Source of the DNA: Halobacillus salinarum | GTDB lineage: Bacteria; Bacillota; Bacilli; Bacillales; Halobacillaceae | Direction: 5' to 3' | NCBI RefSeq assembly: GCF_022919095.1 | Contig: NZ_CP095073.1 | Coordinates: 434,001 to 498,000, forward strand | DNA length: 64,000 bases | Shown here: positions 17,187-26,183 of the stretch, in pieces | Layout: each line of letters starts with the position of its first letter | Numbering within the stretch: position 1 is the stretch's first letter | The notes under the pieces: model-generated | Seen by the model: only the letters and a program-made list of their open reading frames with translations | What the model was told of the DNA's origin: nothing | Database searches by the model: none | Position numbers and translations under genes: made by a program

Positions 17187-18310
17187 TATCTATTCACCTC
17201 TACCTTTAAGTAGTCTGCCAAATTACGAATCATCGCTTGATAGCTTGGATGTTTTTTTAATGAATCAAATGCTGGATTTTGTACAATCGTTTGAACCAGA
17301 TCCTTTTTCACTGATTGTTCATCCCGAGGTGCTTCGCTGCTTAATTGAGCTGTATTTTCAATCCACTGCGACAACAAATAGAAGTAGGCATTTCCTTTTA
17401 ACTTTATGGGAAACTGAATTTTTTTACAAAGCTTTACGTAACTCCGCAACATTTCTATTGCCTGTTCAGATTGACCCTTCAAAGTATAAACTTTGGCTGC
17501 CTTGTAATAAAAAATAAGCACGGTATTAAAATTTAGGTTCTCTAAATCAAATAGACGTATAAGTTCTTTAATTTTGTATATCGTTTCATCTATATAATCA
17601 GCGTTTTCCAATTCCAGCATCATCGCTTCCGTTGCTTTGGATAAGAGCTGCATTAAGTTTTGATAATAACTGATTTGGATGGTTTCTTTTGCTTTTTCTA
17701 AATTTCCAAGCATGTTATGGGCTGTGGAAATAAGATGGTCGGAACCGAATTGTATTTGTACATCCTTTCCAAGCAATGATAATACCTCTTCCGGCTTCCC
17801 TTGCTGGAGATATGTGAAAGCTTCCAGCATCGTTGCCTCATTGACTAATGCTAAATCCCCGCTTAAATTTTTTACTCTTGAACTAAGCTGTAGAACACGT
17901 TCCAGAATGGACTGTTGGTCGGTAGACTTAGGAAAGTAATTTAAGTAGAGTTGGGCCATCTTAAGAACAAATGGAAAACAAGAATAATACTCACTTAACA
18001 GCTCTTCGATAGACTTTTCCACATCTTCAAATGCCTTTTGAGAGAATTGCTGTGCCAGTTGGGTATAGGTTCGGCTGATTTGTTCCTTTGTCAATTGAGG
18101 TTTGTACCCTAATAATGTGTCGATAGAAATATTGAAGTAAGTGGCCAGTTTTGGCAATAACGTAATATCCGGATAACTTAGCCCCTTCTCCCATTTAGAA
18201 ACGGCTGCCCTTGATACGCCTACATGTTCAGCAATTTCTTCTTGAGTGACCTTTAGTTCTTTTCGACGATTTGCAATCATTGTTGAAAATTGAAAGTCTT
18301 CCGTCTTCAT
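17186..18310 (-). CDS. XRE-family regulator with helical TPR-like C-terminal domain
   Basis: 374 residues starting ATG after AAGAGGAG. Residues 10-65 are a helix-turn-helix (RRKELKVTQEEIAEHVGVSRAAVSKWEKG). The remainder is a chain of helix pairs like TPR repeats (for example LVNEATMLEAFTYLQQGKPEEVLSLL). Such proteins often sense peptides or stress and control neighbouring ABC exporters. It is first in the four-gene overlapping operon and probably regulates it. Confidence 0.88.
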   Translation of the reverse strand: MKTEDFQFSTMIANRRKELKVTQEEIAEHVGVSRAAVSKWEKGLSYPDITLLPKLATYFNISIDTLLGYKPQLTKEQISRTYTQLAQQFSQKAFEDVEKSIEELLSEYYSCFPFVLKMAQLYLNYFPKSTDQQSILERVLQLSSRVKNLSGDLALVNEATMLEAFTYLQQGKPEEVLSLLGKDVQIQFGSDHLISTAHNMLGNLEKAKETIQISYYQNLMQLLSKATEAMMLELENADYIDETIYKIKELIRLFDLENLNFNTVLIFYYKAAKVYTLKGQSEQAIEMLRSYVKLCKKIQFPIKLKGNAYFYLLSQWIENTAQLSSEAPRDEQSVKKDLVQTIVQNPAFDSLKKHPSYQAMIRNLADYLKVEVNR

Positions 18311-18694
18311 CAACTCCTCTTACTTTGACTATAAGGTATAAAAACGTGATTTTGTAGCGAATTCAAGTTACATTTTAATACATTTGTCAACTAATAGTTG
18401 CCTTTTTATTAGAGGTATATTCGATGGACTTAGTAGAGTAGACCGAACCCTGAGAATAGACCTAAACTCAAGATGGGACCTTCCAATATGGTAGAAGTGA
18501 TTATGGATAAGGGACCAGTAAATGATTATAAGTAGACGAGAATTCTATAAAGATTGAAAATAAATAAGCTAGACATGCGGCCTTTAAACCATCATAGGAC
18601 ATGTCCAGCTTATTTTTAATTTATAAAAAAGGAGAGAAGCCCGTACAGCTCTTCTCTCCAATAAAAATCTAAGAATGATTCAGTTTAAACGAAA
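18311..18694. other. Intergenic region with two hairpins
   Basis: No gene seen in this 384-base stretch. It contains the upstream region of the XRE operon and, at about 18562-18619, a dyad (AAATAAGCT-a-GACATG ... CATGTC-c-AGCTTATTT) followed by T residues. A second stem closer to the dihydrouridine synthase gene is listed separately. Confidence 0.5.
18629..18661 (-). terminator. Terminator of the dihydrouridine synthase gene
   Basis: On the minus strand GGAGAGAAG pairs with CTTCTCTCC and is followed by TTTTTT. Confidence 0.8.
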
Positions 18695-19693
18695 TTAAGA
18701 AACAGAAAAACCTTCCTCTTCCTTCACGCCATCTTTCGTTGTGAACTCATCAAGCAGCGCACGCACTTCATCGGTAGAGTGGGTACTCATCAGCTGATTC
18801 CTCAACTCACTCGCTCCCCGGAATCCACGGACGTAAATCTTAAAAAAGCGGCGAAGCGGTTTGAAGAGCCGTGGCTCCAGTTCTTCGGAATATTTATCAT
18901 GAAGGTCAAGCTGCAGCCTTAGAAGATCAAGCAGTTCTTCACTCGTATGCTCTTTCTTCTCTGTTTCGAAGCAAAACGGGTTATGAAAGACTCCTCGCCC
19001 GATCATCACTCCGTCTATTTCATACTTTTCTGCTAGTTCGAGTCCCTTTTGACGATCAGGAATGTCCCCGTTAATCGTTAGAAGCGTATGAGGGGCAACC
19101 TCGTCACGAAGCTTCTTGATCTCTGGAATCAGCTCCCAGTGAGCATCGACATTACTCATTTCTTTTTTCGTACGGAGATGAATGGTCAGGTTGACGATAC
19201 CCTGTTCAAGGAGATGCTTCAGCCAGCCGTGCCATTCCTCAACTTCCGTATAACCGAGACGGGTTTTCACGCTGACAGGCAGTCCCCCTGCTTTGGCTTC
19301 CTGGATGATGTCGGCTGCGACATCAGGACGGCGGATCAGCCCGCAGCCTTTTCCTTTCCCTGCGACATTAGCTACAGGACAACCCATATTAATATCGATG
19401 CCGCGAAATCCCATTTCAGCCATACCCATACTCATTTCCCGGAAGTATTCAGGCTTATCTCCCCAAATATGGGCGACGATCGGCTGTTCATCTTCTGTGA
19501 ACGTCAGACGGCCGCGGACACTGTCTTTTCCTCTCGGGTGACAGTAGCTTTCCGTATTCGTAAACTCTGTAAAAAACACGTCAGGTCTTGCTGCTTCAGT
19601 CACGACATGACGAAAAACGACATCGGTCACGGCTTCCATCGGCGCCAACACAAAAAAAGGCCGCGGCAGCTCATGCCAAAAATTATCTTTCAT
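18695..19693 (-). CDS. tRNA-dihydrouridine synthase
   Basis: 332 residues from the internal ATG ([20 protein letters not shown]), the usual beginning of this family. A 27-codon upstream extension is open but lacks a ribosome binding site. The enzyme reduces uridines in tRNA with FMN and NADPH. Visible are the FMN-barrel start [13 protein letters not shown], the catalytic cysteine in [10 protein letters not shown] (about residue 100), KTRLGY, TINGDI and [10 protein letters not shown]. It is a single-gene unit with its own terminator. Confidence 0.9.
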   Translation of the reverse strand: MKDNFWHELPRPFFVLAPMEAVTDVVFRHVVTEAARPDVFFTEFTNTESYCHPRGKDSVRGRLTFTEDEQPIVAHIWGDKPEYFREMSMGMAEMGFRGIDINMGCPVANVAGKGKGCGLIRRPDVAADIIQEAKAGGLPVSVKTRLGYTEVEEWHGWLKHLLEQGIVNLTIHLRTKKEMSNVDAHWELIPEIKKLRDEVAPHTLLTINGDIPDRQKGLELAEKYEIDGVMIGRGVFHNPFCFETEKKEHTSEELLDLLRLQLDLHDKYSEELEPRLFKPLRRFFKIYVRGFRGASELRNQLMSTHSTDEVRALLDEFTTKDGVKEEEGFSVS

Positions 19694-20141
19694 AATATAT
19701 CTGAACCCTTTCTTAAGGGAAGCCTTGTTCCCAAAATTAAAAAGTGAAAATGCATCTTTCTTATCCATTACCATTTAGGATGGATTTCAACCAAAATATA
19801 TCATAATAGTATAACACGAAAAGTTCAAGGGAACGAGGTGATTTGACGCATATCTTTCTCTATAACGGTTGAACAAATAAAAATAGAGTGAAGGTAAAGG
19901 ATTTTTATAAGAATTAGCAGTGAAATGATTAAAAATGAGATAGGGAACACAAGCAATGATTTATTCCCAATATAAATTTTCTTCTTAAAAGATTATGGTA
20001 ATAATAATTTACGCAAATAAGAAACATTGGATCAATTCTAAAATTTTCATTTTATCCGACACCAAACCAGACCTCTTATTCGATGATAAAAATTAAGAAG
20101 GTCTGTTTTTTTATGCCTTCAAACAGAAGGAGTGAGGAAAA
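19694..20141. other. Intergenic region upstream of the phage-like replication module
   Basis: Nothing coding is convincing in this AT-rich stretch. At about 20071-20113 CAGACCT ... AGGTCTG is followed by seven T: a terminator-like hairpin placed 29 bases before the first replication gene. It may be the end of a lost gene or an attenuator in the leader. Confidence 0.5.
20071..20113 (+). terminator. Terminator-like hairpin before the DnaD-like gene
   Basis: Stem CAGACCT/AGGTCTG with a long A-rich loop and a seven-T tail, not preceded by an evident gene on the plus strand. Confidence 0.55.
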
Positions 20142-20855
20142 ATGAATTACTTAAAAGAATTGAACGCATTTTTAGACCAGCTCGAAATGGAGGAACTGTC
20201 TTTATCAGCCTCGATGCTGTGGATTTCCTTAATGCACTTCAACAACAAAGTCGGCTGGAGAAAAGAATTCGCGGTTCCGTCACCAACGCTTATGACGAAG
20301 GCCCGCTTGACCGAGAGTTCTTTTAAACGTGCGCGCACAGAGTTGAAAGAAAAGGGCTACATTAAGCACACGTTTGTCAACCGTAACCGGGCTCCTTTGT
20401 ATGAAATGATCTCACGCGTGAACCAGGTTGAGACCGAAGCAGTGGCCGAGAGCATGAACGCTGGAGTGAGCGCAGGAACGGACGCAGGGCTGGGCGCTTT
20501 ATTTAAAAGAAAAGAACGAAAAAGAAAAGAAGCTGATGAAGGGACCGCGTCTAAGCTCAATCCGCATGATTTTTACCAGCAGAACATCGGATTACTGAGT
20601 CCTTTTATTGCCGAACGGATTACGTACTGGTGTACGGAAATGTCTGATGAACTGGTTATTGAATCAATGAGGCGTGCGTTACAGCGGAACAAACGGTTCT
20701 TCAACTATTGCGAAGCGATTTTGAGCAGGTGGCAGTCTGCGGGGGTCACCTCCCTCGAAAGTGCCCTGTCTCTAGAGCAGTCATCCAATCAAAAGAAATC
20801 AGCTGAAAAAGAATACGACATTTTTGAGGAGATCAGAAAGGAGCGGAATCTATGA
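20142..20855 (+). CDS. DnaD-domain phage-type replisome organiser
   Basis: 237 residues, start after AAGGAGTGAGG. Residues 1-95 are a winged-helix module of the phage replisome-organiser type (LWISLMHFNNKVGW ... SSFKRARTELKEKGYI). After a charged linker comes a DnaD C-terminal domain (HDFYQQNIGLLSPFIAERI ... RRALQRNKRFFNYCEAILSRWQSAG, about 140-205). Such proteins bind the replication origin and recruit the helicase loader. The gene overlaps the next by four bases. No phage structural genes are nearby. Confidence 0.85.
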   Translation: MNYLKELNAFLDQLEMEELSLSASMLWISLMHFNNKVGWRKEFAVPSPTLMTKARLTESSFKRARTELKEKGYIKHTFVNRNRAPLYEMISRVNQVETEAVAESMNAGVSAGTDAGLGALFKRKERKRKEADEGTASKLNPHDFYQQNIGLLSPFIAERITYWCTEMSDELVIESMRRALQRNKRFFNYCEAILSRWQSAGVTSLESALSLEQSSNQKKSAEKEYDIFEEIRKERNL

Positions 20856-21181
20856 ACTACCAAGAAGCTGTAGAAGTTTTGAAAACGATCGAAGAAGTGT
20901 ATGGCGACAAGTTTTCCCTGACGAAACGTAAGGTCAAGATGTTGACGACTCAGCTTGAGAAGATGAACTACAACGCGGTGATGCGGCGTTTAACAGCGCA
21001 TGTGCTGGACTCGCCATTTCCACCGACCTTATCGGAAATTGCCGTCTATGAAACTCCGGATCATAGGATCTTCGAAAAGATGCAGCAGTGGAAAAAAGAA
21101 GCGGCGGAAGTTCCGGAAGAAACGAAGCGGTTGTTTGAAAAGAAGTTCAATGAATTGTTGGAAAAGATGTCCAATGATTAA
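20852..21181 (+). CDS. G39P-like helicase loader/inhibitor
   Basis: 109 residues, helical, positioned between the organiser and a DnaB-like helicase exactly as gp39 lies between gp38 and gp40 in phage SPP1. Features such as LEKMNYNAVMRRLTAHVLDSPFPPTLSEIA are typical of the small helicase-loading proteins that keep the hexameric helicase inactive until the organiser binds. It overlaps both neighbours (ATGA upstream, 8 bases downstream). The family call rests on sequence pattern and context. Confidence 0.75.
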   Translation: MNYQEAVEVLKTIEEVYGDKFSLTKRKVKMLTTQLEKMNYNAVMRRLTAHVLDSPFPPTLSEIAVYETPDHRIFEKMQQWKKEAAEVPEETKRLFEKKFNELLEKMSND

Positions 21182-22490
21182 AAACCAGCAGGCAGAACAA
21201 TCGGTCATCGGAACTCTCTTAATAGAAGGCTCGCTTATGAATGTTGCAATCCTTTCTCCGGAACATTTTGCCGAGAAAAGGCACGGGATGATTTTTAAGG
21301 CAATGAGAACCATCTATGACGCCAATGAGCCTGTGAACATCGTCACGGTGACCACCGCACTGAAAGACAAGATTAAAGAGGTTGGCAACGTGACCTATTT
21401 GACAGAGCTTTCGGCTTCCATTCCAACGACTTCCACATTTAAACATCACCAGCGCCTTGTGCTGGAAGCCTATCGTCACAGAAAGGCTCGCGAAGCAGCG
21501 GTCCAATACGTGAAAGACCCTGGTGATCAAGCGTACGAGGCATTACGCGTACATATCGAATCCAACCGGGAGCTGGGGAAAGAGAAGAAAGAAAAATCGA
21601 CTAGAGAAACACTCGTGGAGATCACGCGTGACATGAACACACCTATTAAAGACGGGCTGACCGGTTATTCAACAGGCTATAAGGAGCTGGACCAATTGAC
21701 GGGCGGGGTGCAGAAAGGGGATTTGATGATCCTAGCCGCGAGACCGTCGATGGGAAAGACCGCCTTTGCCCTCACCCTGGCTGCCCATCATTGTAAGCAG
21801 GGTGGCAGCTCCCAGATCTTCAGCCTGGAAATGGGGCAGAAGCCGCTTATGCAGCGGATCATTACGACCGAATCGCTAGTCGATGGACACAAGTGGCGCT
21901 CCCGGGATTTTAACAAGCAGGATTACATAGACGTCATGAATATTATTGGACCGATCTCCGAATGGGCGCTCCATATGGATACCCAGGCCCGGACTGTTGG
22001 AGATATCCGGGCAAAGATCCGGTCACAGATCCAAAAAGGAAAAAATGATCGCCATCTCGTGATCATTGACTATCTCCAACTGATTTCCTCTGCTGGCCGC
22101 TCGGAACGCCGCGACCTCGAGATCGGCCTCATTACAAGAGAACTGAAATTATTAGCCACAGAGCTCGACATCCCGATTATTTTATTGTCCCAATTATCAA
22201 GGGGCGTCGAGCAGCGCCAGGATAAGCGGCCGGTGATGTCCGACTTACGGGAATCCGGAAACATTGAACAGGACGCGGATCTTATCGCCTTTTTGTACAG
22301 GGCGGACTACTATAAGTGGCAGGACAAGGAAGACGAGATCGAATTGATCATCAGTAAGCAGCGGAATGGTCCGGTAGGGAAAGTAAAGCTCCGATTTCTG
22401 AAGGAATATGGCAAGTTTATCGGAGTTCCAACCCAGCTTTCCTTGTCGGTCAGAGAGGATACCAATAACAAAGCTTTTCAGTCTTCTTAG
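21174..22490 (+). CDS. DnaB-like replicative DNA helicase (phage-type)
   Basis: 438 residues starting at the ATG that overlaps the loader gene; the frame is open further upstream but only as a shadow. The N-terminal DnaB domain (AEQSVIGTLLIEGSLMN) is followed by the RecA-like motor: Walker A ARPSMGKTAFAL (about 196), Walker B HLVIIDYLQLIS (about 295), QLSRGVEQRQDKRPVMSDLRESGNIEQDAD and LIISKQRNGPVG. It unwinds DNA ahead of the fork. It is distinct from the organism's own DnaB and closes the SPP1-like three-gene replication set. Confidence 0.9.
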   Translation: MIKNQQAEQSVIGTLLIEGSLMNVAILSPEHFAEKRHGMIFKAMRTIYDANEPVNIVTVTTALKDKIKEVGNVTYLTELSASIPTTSTFKHHQRLVLEAYRHRKAREAAVQYVKDPGDQAYEALRVHIESNRELGKEKKEKSTRETLVEITRDMNTPIKDGLTGYSTGYKELDQLTGGVQKGDLMILAARPSMGKTAFALTLAAHHCKQGGSSQIFSLEMGQKPLMQRIITTESLVDGHKWRSRDFNKQDYIDVMNIIGPISEWALHMDTQARTVGDIRAKIRSQIQKGKNDRHLVIIDYLQLISSAGRSERRDLEIGLITRELKLLATELDIPIILLSQLSRGVEQRQDKRPVMSDLRESGNIEQDADLIAFLYRADYYKWQDKEDEIELIISKQRNGPVGKVKLRFLKEYGKFIGVPTQLSLSVREDTNNKAFQSS

Positions 22491-22564
22491 CGGGCAGGAG
22501 AAAAGAAAAGTACACCGAATAATAAATCGTTAGAATAAAAGTGCATGGATGGGAGGATTAAAGA

Positions 22565-22999
22565 TTGAAAGAAGCAAGCTATATAGAAGTGGTGTTTGAA
22601 AATCTCGAATCGATAATTATCCCGTTGGAACGTTTTCGAAAGCTGGAGTTCGGACCGCTTAAGCCGAATTCTAATAAAGGAGTGGACGAATACGATACAG
22701 ATGACGTTCATATCCAAATTGGTTATCAGGATATTGACCTCAACTATGACGCTATCAATGATGAGTATCCACTGGGGATGTTTGTTAATAACCCGGCCAG
22801 CAATCGTGTTCAGGATCGTCCAAACATTTTAGGACGTCTCCTGGCTCATCAGGACATTATGACTCTAGACTATTTGAATGAGCAGGAAGAGGAAATCGGC
22901 AGGGTGTACGTTCCGTGGAATGAAGAAGACGAGGAATCGAATGGATTTATGAAGGTTACAGTCGAGTCTGGATATATTGCTGTGCGTATTAAGCGCTAA
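22565..22999 (+). CDS. Unknown acidic protein downstream of the replication module
   Basis: 144 residues, start after GGGAGG. It is acidic with a beta-rich pattern (YIEVVFENLESIIIPLERFRKL at the start, EIGRVYVPWNEEDEE later) and no membrane segment or known motif. It lies 74 bases after the helicase on the same strand and ends in a strong terminator. It is probably the last gene of the replication unit; function unknown. Confidence 0.65.
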   Translation: MKEASYIEVVFENLESIIIPLERFRKLEFGPLKPNSNKGVDEYDTDDVHIQIGYQDIDLNYDAINDEYPLGMFVNNPASNRVQDRPNILGRLLAHQDIMTLDYLNEQEEEIGRVYVPWNEEDEESNGFMKVTVESGYIAVRIKR

Positions 23000-23012
23000 A
23001 GGGTTTATTTTG

Positions 23013-23052
23013 AAAGTGTCTATCCCTGCTACTTTTAGGGATAGACACTTTT
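23013..23052 (+). terminator. Strong terminator after the replication unit
   Basis: A perfect 15-bp stem, AAAGTGTCTATCCCT with its complement, a 9-base loop and a T tail. Confidence 0.92.
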
Positions 23053-23218
23053 ATCTGTCCATAAGCATTTGCTCTCTATGAATACGATAACACTACTAGT
23101 ATTTAGAGACGTGCAAAAAATAGAACAGGATTCAAGGTATTAAAATTACATAATTTAACTTTTAGTAGTGTAACTATTATTTTACAATGTTACTAATAAA
23201 TACATAAGGAGGCGGACC

Positions 23219-24418
23219 GTGACCCCTTTAAAAATTGGTTGGATAGACTACTCGAGTGAACACAAAAATAAAGTTATGGCTGTTCTCGATTTACTTTCAG
23301 ATAAAGGTGCCATTGACGAGCTCGGTACCGGATCAATACGAGATGGCTTTGGGGATATATTTTTTCCTGGCACATCTACCATCCAAACCAGGGCGAAATA
23401 TTTTTTTATCGTTTCTTATCTCTTAATGGAATTAGAAAAAGAACCCCATTCCTCCTATAAAGATTTTCTGGAAGAGCTTGCTCAAAGGGAGGTTGACTTA
23501 ATTGATACGTTAGTGGAAACGAATGCTGAAGGTGTGATTGGTGCAAGGGCACGCAAAAAATTGAAGCGAAAACCTTCGAGTATTTATTGGAATGGACTTA
23601 GAACATTTGAATTTTTTAAGCACGCTCATTTGTCTTTGAATAACTATGCGAAAGCCTTCCTTACTCTTAGGCGCAAACAGGAAGCTGACCGTTCGTTAGG
23701 TCATGAGGAGGGAGATATCGTGAATGCGGAAGGAGCGGAATACAATAGTACTTTTTGGCAATGCCTGCTTCCTCCTTTCGATTGGCGTGAGTCTCTTTCT
23801 ATGGATCTTACTTATCAGGAAGCTGTGTTTATGAAAGAGAAAATACTTACATCCCCTAAATCTAAAGACAGCTTGTTTGCCTTTTTGCTTAAGGAAGAGG
23901 CTGAGAAAGTTAGACAAGTCGATAAGTTTGAGGCGATAGGGAAAATGTTTCCATTACCGGATGGTATTCGTCAAGACTATGAGATGGCTGAACGGTTTAG
24001 CAAGTTTATTTCTGGTGCGAATATCCGTTACAATGTTCTCCTTTCGAATCATGAAAATAGCGTGGCGCTTGATAAATGGCGGAATTGGCTGGACAGCTCT
24101 TTTGTAAAGCATGAGTTTGCCTCTTTTCGTTACAGTGATGTGCTTTTTCGTTTACAAATCTATAACCCATTATTAAAGCGATTTCTTGGTGAGTGGCAAA
24201 AGACTGTCCTTTCGGGTCATGAACAGGAGATTGATAAGTTACTGGTGAAGCGTGAAATTGAACTAAAGTCAAAAGATCGTGCCAAATTGTTTAATTCCAA
24301 AAATTATGCTTATGAAGATGGCAGCTGGTTAGGGGCAGAAAAGCTTCAGTATCGTTACCCTAATTCTAAAATATTGTTGCAGGACATCTTTGATGGATTG
24401 GAGGATGGATATGCTTAA
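23219..24418 (+). CDS. DUF6361-like protein, first gene of a candidate defence operon
   Basis: 399 residues starting GTG after AAGGAGGCGG. The N-terminal block (IGWIDYSSEHKNKVMAVLDL ... ELGTGSIRDGF ... FFPGTSTIQTRAKYFFIVSYL) fits DUF6361 as I know it, a domain of unknown activity. The rest is helical and charged. It overlaps the phospholipase-D-like gene by eight bases, and that gene overlaps the helicase gene. The three are therefore one translationally coupled operon, flanked by a terminator on each side, next to phage-type genes. No function is established. Confidence 0.8.
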   Translation: MTPLKIGWIDYSSEHKNKVMAVLDLLSDKGAIDELGTGSIRDGFGDIFFPGTSTIQTRAKYFFIVSYLLMELEKEPHSSYKDFLEELAQREVDLIDTLVETNAEGVIGARARKKLKRKPSSIYWNGLRTFEFFKHAHLSLNNYAKAFLTLRRKQEADRSLGHEEGDIVNAEGAEYNSTFWQCLLPPFDWRESLSMDLTYQEAVFMKEKILTSPKSKDSLFAFLLKEEAEKVRQVDKFEAIGKMFPLPDGIRQDYEMAERFSKFISGANIRYNVLLSNHENSVALDKWRNWLDSSFVKHEFASFRYSDVLFRLQIYNPLLKRFLGEWQKTVLSGHEQEIDKLLVKREIELKSKDRAKLFNSKNYAYEDGSWLGAEKLQYRYPNSKILLQDIFDGLEDGYA

Positions 24419-26183
24419 ACCGGATACGGATCGGCTAAATTATAGTGATTTGCTACAACCTCCGGCTGGGTATGAGGTGGTCTTTGCTGTAGGGACAACA
24501 TATTCGTTGGATTTAGAGGCTTTAATTGGAGTTCCAGTGGCGCTTAGTCTATCAGAGGAGATGGATCAAACATTTCAGGATGATCCAATTTATATGCTGG
24601 AAGGGTTACGCCAAACCAAAGATCATTTGGCTATCTTTTGTGAAGCCGGCCAAATCAAGGTTCCTCAAAATGGTAACTCCCTTTTTGGACTGATGGAGGA
24701 TTGTGTATTTGAAGTAGCTTTAGAAAATGAACGTTCGTTTCACCCTAAAATATGGATTATCAAATATCAAGACCAAAAGCAAAACGTTCTGTACCGTCTG
24801 ATCGTTCTGTCCAGGAATTTGACGTTTGATAGGAGCTGGGACATGGCTCTGGCACTTGAAGGCGAGAGGGAGTCTGAACCGGATGATAGGAATCAACCAT
24901 TAATTGATTTCTTAAAGTTTCTCCTTCCGCAAACCACTGATCCAATCAAACATCAACAGATTCAAGAAATGGCAGAGGAGCTTCCATATATCCGCTTTGA
25001 TTCTGGAGATAAACATATCCCTGATTTTCACTTTCATCCTTTAGGTATTAATGGTTATGATTGGGAAGATACTGGCATATTTGAAACCTATCATCATCTC
25101 ATCATCATGTCACCATTTATAAGCGAAGCGATTATATCAAAATTGAAGGAATACGCTTTGACAGATGCCACACAAGTTTTAATAACAAGAAGATCCGAAT
25201 TATTTAAGCTAACCGAAGACTTGCTTAATTTCTTTGATATCTATGTTCTTAAGGATACGATCATTGAAGGGGAAGGGGTTGTCAGTGAAGATGACTTCTA
25301 TAACCTCTCACAGCTTCAGGACATTCATGCTAAATTTTACGCCAGATCCAAATATAATCAACATCATCTCTATATTGGCTCTGCAAACAGTTCAACGAAT
25401 GCGTTTGAAGGGAATGTGGAATTCCTATTACAGCTTCAATATAAGAAATACGGATTTAAGCTAATTGATTTACTTGATGATTTCTTTGGGGAAGAAGAGG
25501 CAGAAAATCCTTTTGAAAAAATCGACCATCTCCCTGAGGAAAAAGAGACAGAAACCGACCTTCAGGATCAGCTGCAAAAAGCAATTAAATCCGTGTGCCG
25601 CACAAATGCCCAGGGTTATGTAGAGAAAGAAAGTGAAGACTATACCATCCATCTTTCGTTTGAATCCATTCCGGAAGACGTTGATTTTACCATTGGACCT
25701 CTTTTAAGTAAGAAAAAGTATCAGCTGGAACACAAGGTGATACTTGATAAACTTCAGCTTCTTGAGATTGGGGAGTTTTATGTCGTTAAAGCACAAATGG
25801 GCGAGGAAGTTATGGGACGTGTTATCAAAATCCCAACACAAGGAATACCTGATGAACGCGAACAGGCTATTTTCCGTTCCATCATTAACAACCCTGTCGC
25901 CTTCTTGCAATATGTCGCTTTTTTATTATCCGATGATTTTCTCTTAGCTGCTTTAGAACAAATGGAACAAAATAATAATAAAGGATTTGTAGATTGGAAT
26001 AGTTCAGCGGGGCAATATCCAATATTATATGAAAATATGTTGAAAGCAGCGTCGAGGACACCTGAAAAAATGGAAGACATTCTTCATGTTATGGAGCTTA
26101 TTAATGATGATGTCGTTATTCCTGATCAGTTCTTCCGTTTGTATGAAACCTTCAATAATGCTACAAAGATGGTGAAAAAATGA
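24411..26183 (+). CDS. Phospholipase D-fold protein with two HKD-like motifs
   Basis: 590 residues from the ATG placed 6 bases after GGAGG. Two half-sites of the PLD nuclease/phosphodiesterase fold are visible: FHPKIWII ... LSRNLT (about residues 109-137) and IHAKFYAR ... YIGSANSS (about 304-328), each with His-x-Lys and the downstream Ser/Asn. A C-terminal region of about 200 residues is unassigned. PLD-fold proteins in defence operons are usually nucleases. It is coupled to the DUF6361-like gene and the helicase gene, suggesting a complex that moves on DNA and cuts it. That role is inferred. Confidence 0.82.
   Translation: MLKPDTDRLNYSDLLQPPAGYEVVFAVGTTYSLDLEALIGVPVALSLSEEMDQTFQDDPIYMLEGLRQTKDHLAIFCEAGQIKVPQNGNSLFGLMEDCVFEVALENERSFHPKIWIIKYQDQKQNVLYRLIVLSRNLTFDRSWDMALALEGERESEPDDRNQPLIDFLKFLLPQTTDPIKHQQIQEMAEELPYIRFDSGDKHIPDFHFHPLGINGYDWEDTGIFETYHHLIIMSPFISEAIISKLKEYALTDATQVLITRRSELFKLTEDLLNFFDIYVLKDTIIEGEGVVSEDDFYNLSQLQDIHAKFYARSKYNQHHLYIGSANSSTNAFEGNVEFLLQLQYKKYGFKLIDLLDDFFGEEEAENPFEKIDHLPEEKETETDLQDQLQKAIKSVCRTNAQGYVEKESEDYTIHLSFESIPEDVDFTIGPLLSKKKYQLEHKVILDKLQLLEIGEFYVVKAQMGEEVMGRVIKIPTQGIPDEREQAIFRSIINNPVAFLQYVAFLLSDDFLLAALEQMEQNNNKGFVDWNSSAGQYPILYENMLKAASRTPEKMEDILHVMELINDDVVIPDQFFRLYETFNNATKMVKK

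Noticed and set aside
19694-19774. Longer N-terminus of the dihydrouridine synthase
   Set aside because: No binding site precedes the upstream ATG and the family begins at MKDNFW.
19790-19812. Another SCC attachment site near TATATCATAATAG
   Set aside because: Only the short TATCATAA core is shared; the flanking GAGCCG and the AGT end are missing.
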